DNA of 64,000 nucleotides, from contig NZ_JXQI01000010.1 of assembly GCF_000834015.1 (NCBI RefSeq), forward strand, positions 40,661 through 104,660. Reading direction: 5' to 3'. The notes beneath the pieces were generated by a model. The model saw nothing but the letters and a program-made list of their open reading frames with translations, was not told where the DNA came from and searched no databases. Within the stretch, counting starts at the first letter, position 1; each line of letters begins with the position of its first letter. Of this stretch, positions 62,943-64,000 are shown piece by piece. The position numbers and the translations under genes are program-made. Source of the stretch: Prevotella pectinovora (GTDB lineage: Bacteria; Bacteroidota; Bacteroidia; Bacteroidales; Bacteroidaceae).

Positions 62943-63787
62943 TCCGTCTCTACATCTTTAGGTTGTACAATCAGTTCCAATCGTTTGATATCGTCTTCTG
63001 TCAGTTGGACATTCCCTCCATTTCTGTAATAGTCGAGCACTCTTTCTGCGCCATATCGGTCCAACACAGCATGTTCTTCTGCTTTCATGTAGTATTCTAC
63101 AGCAAGTTGCTTGTTTGATTTGCCATTATCGTCAGGTTCATAATAGAGGTCGCCAAGAATCAGATAGGCGAGAGGTACACGATGAGCAATTATGCCAAGC
63201 TTTGTTGCATCTGCTCTCAGTCTGCCTTTCCAATCAGGTATGGTTAACAGCAGTTCAGCCAATGAACAACCTTGTTCAGCCGCATCCTTAACCATGTTCA
63301 TTCCTGATATGGTATCACCTTTATCTATAGTTATAATTCCAAGAAGAGTTTTAGCTTCTGGAGAGGCATTATTGCATAGCACATGTTCCACGCTGTCTCT
63401 CCCTTCTTGAATATACGACTTATAGCCATCCATTAATAAAAATAGAGTTTTGTATTCATGTCCATCAGGTAAGCCGTAGATATAGTCATCCATGCGATTG
63501 ATTGCTCCACGCCACTCAGCCATGTGAGCCATAGTAATCATTCCGAAGAAATCCTTTTTCACACCGATACCATCTCGATAACAATCTGCCAGTTTCAAAT
63601 ATGCCGAACCATCGCCCCAGCGAGCTTGATAGAGCAATGACATGACTGAGTCCTGCGGACTGACTGTCATGCTCTTCTGCTCTGTCAACTTCTGCGAACA
63701 CAAAGTTTCCTCTATCACCATTTGCTCTGAGCAACTTGCAAGAAGCAACATTATTAATACGATCCATAAGAATCCCTTGAATCTCAT
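62939..63787 (-). CDS. Sel1-like repeat lipoprotein
   Basis: A 282-residue lipoprotein with a lipobox LLASC (Cys19). Sel1-like helical repeats are visible: GSAYLKLADCYRDGIGVKKD near residue 60 and LAYLILGDLYYEPDDNGKS..AVEYYMKAEEHAV near 205, with weaker units between. Such repeats commonly bind partner proteins, for instance periplasmic or signalling ones. It is the first gene of the operon visible in the window and overlaps the PBP-like gene by four bases. Upstream (63788-64000) I see no gene and no consensus promoter. Confidence 0.75.
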   Translation of the reverse strand: MRFKGFLWIVLIMLLLASCSEQMVIEETLCSQKLTEQKSMTVSPQDSVMSLLYQARWGDGSAYLKLADCYRDGIGVKKDFFGMITMAHMAEWRGAINRMDDYIYGLPDGHEYKTLFLLMDGYKSYIQEGRDSVEHVLCNNASPEAKTLLGIITIDKGDTISGMNMVKDAAEQGCSLAELLLTIPDWKGRLRADATKLGIIAHRVPLAYLILGDLYYEPDDNGKSNKQLAVEYYMKAEEHAVLDRYGAERVLDYYRNGGNVQLTEDDIKRLELIVQPKDVETE

Positions 63788-64000
63788 ATTCCAATACCCT
63801 AATCCGTGTCGGGCACAACTTCTAAGTTTGTTATTTGTTTGTTTATGAGATATAGAGTATAGAAGTAACTACGTCCTATCAAAAAGCCTCTAATCTTTCG
63901 AAATCCTTCTTGAAATCCGACATTCATATTCAATATCGGCGAAATATACAAGGCATAATGCTATGCTTCAGGCTCATATCGTACCGATTTGGCTATAAGC
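63788..64000. other. Right edge, no gene identified
   Basis: The last 213 bases hold no supported reading frame. A TATATTTCG near 63940 on the minus strand differs from the -7 consensus at its last base, so the operon promoter may be here or beyond the window. Confidence 0.3.

Overview
The window comes from a Bacteroidota genome, most likely Prevotella or a close relative such as Segatella. Supporting signs are promoters of the TTTG-N19-TAnnTTTG type, almost no Shine-Dalgarno sequences, a type IX secretion translocon gene (sprA), surface proteins with sorting-tail-like C-termini, and several families seen mainly in Bacteroidales (DUF3822, DUF6621, PCMD, DUF6804, DUF3791/DUF3990).

Layout. 1-5 kb: a housekeeping run on the plus strand (end of an unknown gene, DUF3822, rsmD, dnaG, cls). 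5-15.6 kb: mostly minus-strand genes for ion transport (NhaD-type antiporter), nitrogen assimilation (glutamine synthetase), envelope modification (phosphoethanolamine transferase with a PCMD protein), polyamine synthesis (carboxynorspermidine synthase after a DUF6621 gene) and rhamnose breakdown (RhaD). A decayed DUF3791-DUF3990 module sits at 11.7-12.2 kb. 15.9-21.3 kb: a lineage-specific set of membrane or secreted hypothetical proteins. 22.9-33.8 kb: ruvA, the very large sprA, a PafA-type alkaline phosphatase and recA. 33.9-39.1 kb: pectate lyase, a glutamate synthase small subunit and a GH28 polygalacturonase; with RhaD these suggest growth on plant pectin. 39.7-43.1 kb: an HD-domain protein and a secreted transglutaminase-like protein. 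43.1-44.6 kb: broken accessory genes. 45.3-53.2 kb: rsfS-ftsH-cdsA, tRNA-Gln, a CobW-type GTPase, mutS2 and tRNA-Ser. 53.2-64 kb: a more AT-rich accessory region with a DUF2007 protein, an AbiE antitoxin whose toxin has been deleted, and two minus-strand operons.

The most interesting region is 55.7-63.8 kb. The downstream operon codes for an AAA+ ATPase, two YbjN-like proteins, a vWA protein with intact metal-binding residues and a membrane-anchored WG-repeat protein. The upstream operon codes for a Sel1-like lipoprotein, a penicillin-binding-protein-like protein with all three catalytic motifs replaced, a Cys-X5-Arg phosphatase split by an in-frame TAA, an ADP-ribosylglycohydrolase and a low-molecular-weight protein phosphatase. 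This looks like a modification-removal and remodelling module, but its function is not known from sequence.

The intergenic DNA is rich in dispersed repeats. R1 is a hairpin-forming GGGCA...TGCCC unit with a compensated variant. R2 is a two-block repeat with the core CTAATGACCGATTTGGG. R3 is a 75-bp tandem repeat in which every unit carries a promoter-like TATCTTTG. Two further arrays share a 33-bp period and one 94-bp sequence is duplicated around the DUF2007 gene. Several small systems are clearly decaying (DUF3791/DUF3990, AlbA-type, AbiEii, a possible Fic-like gene, a truncated surface protein), so the gaps are active sites of gain and loss.
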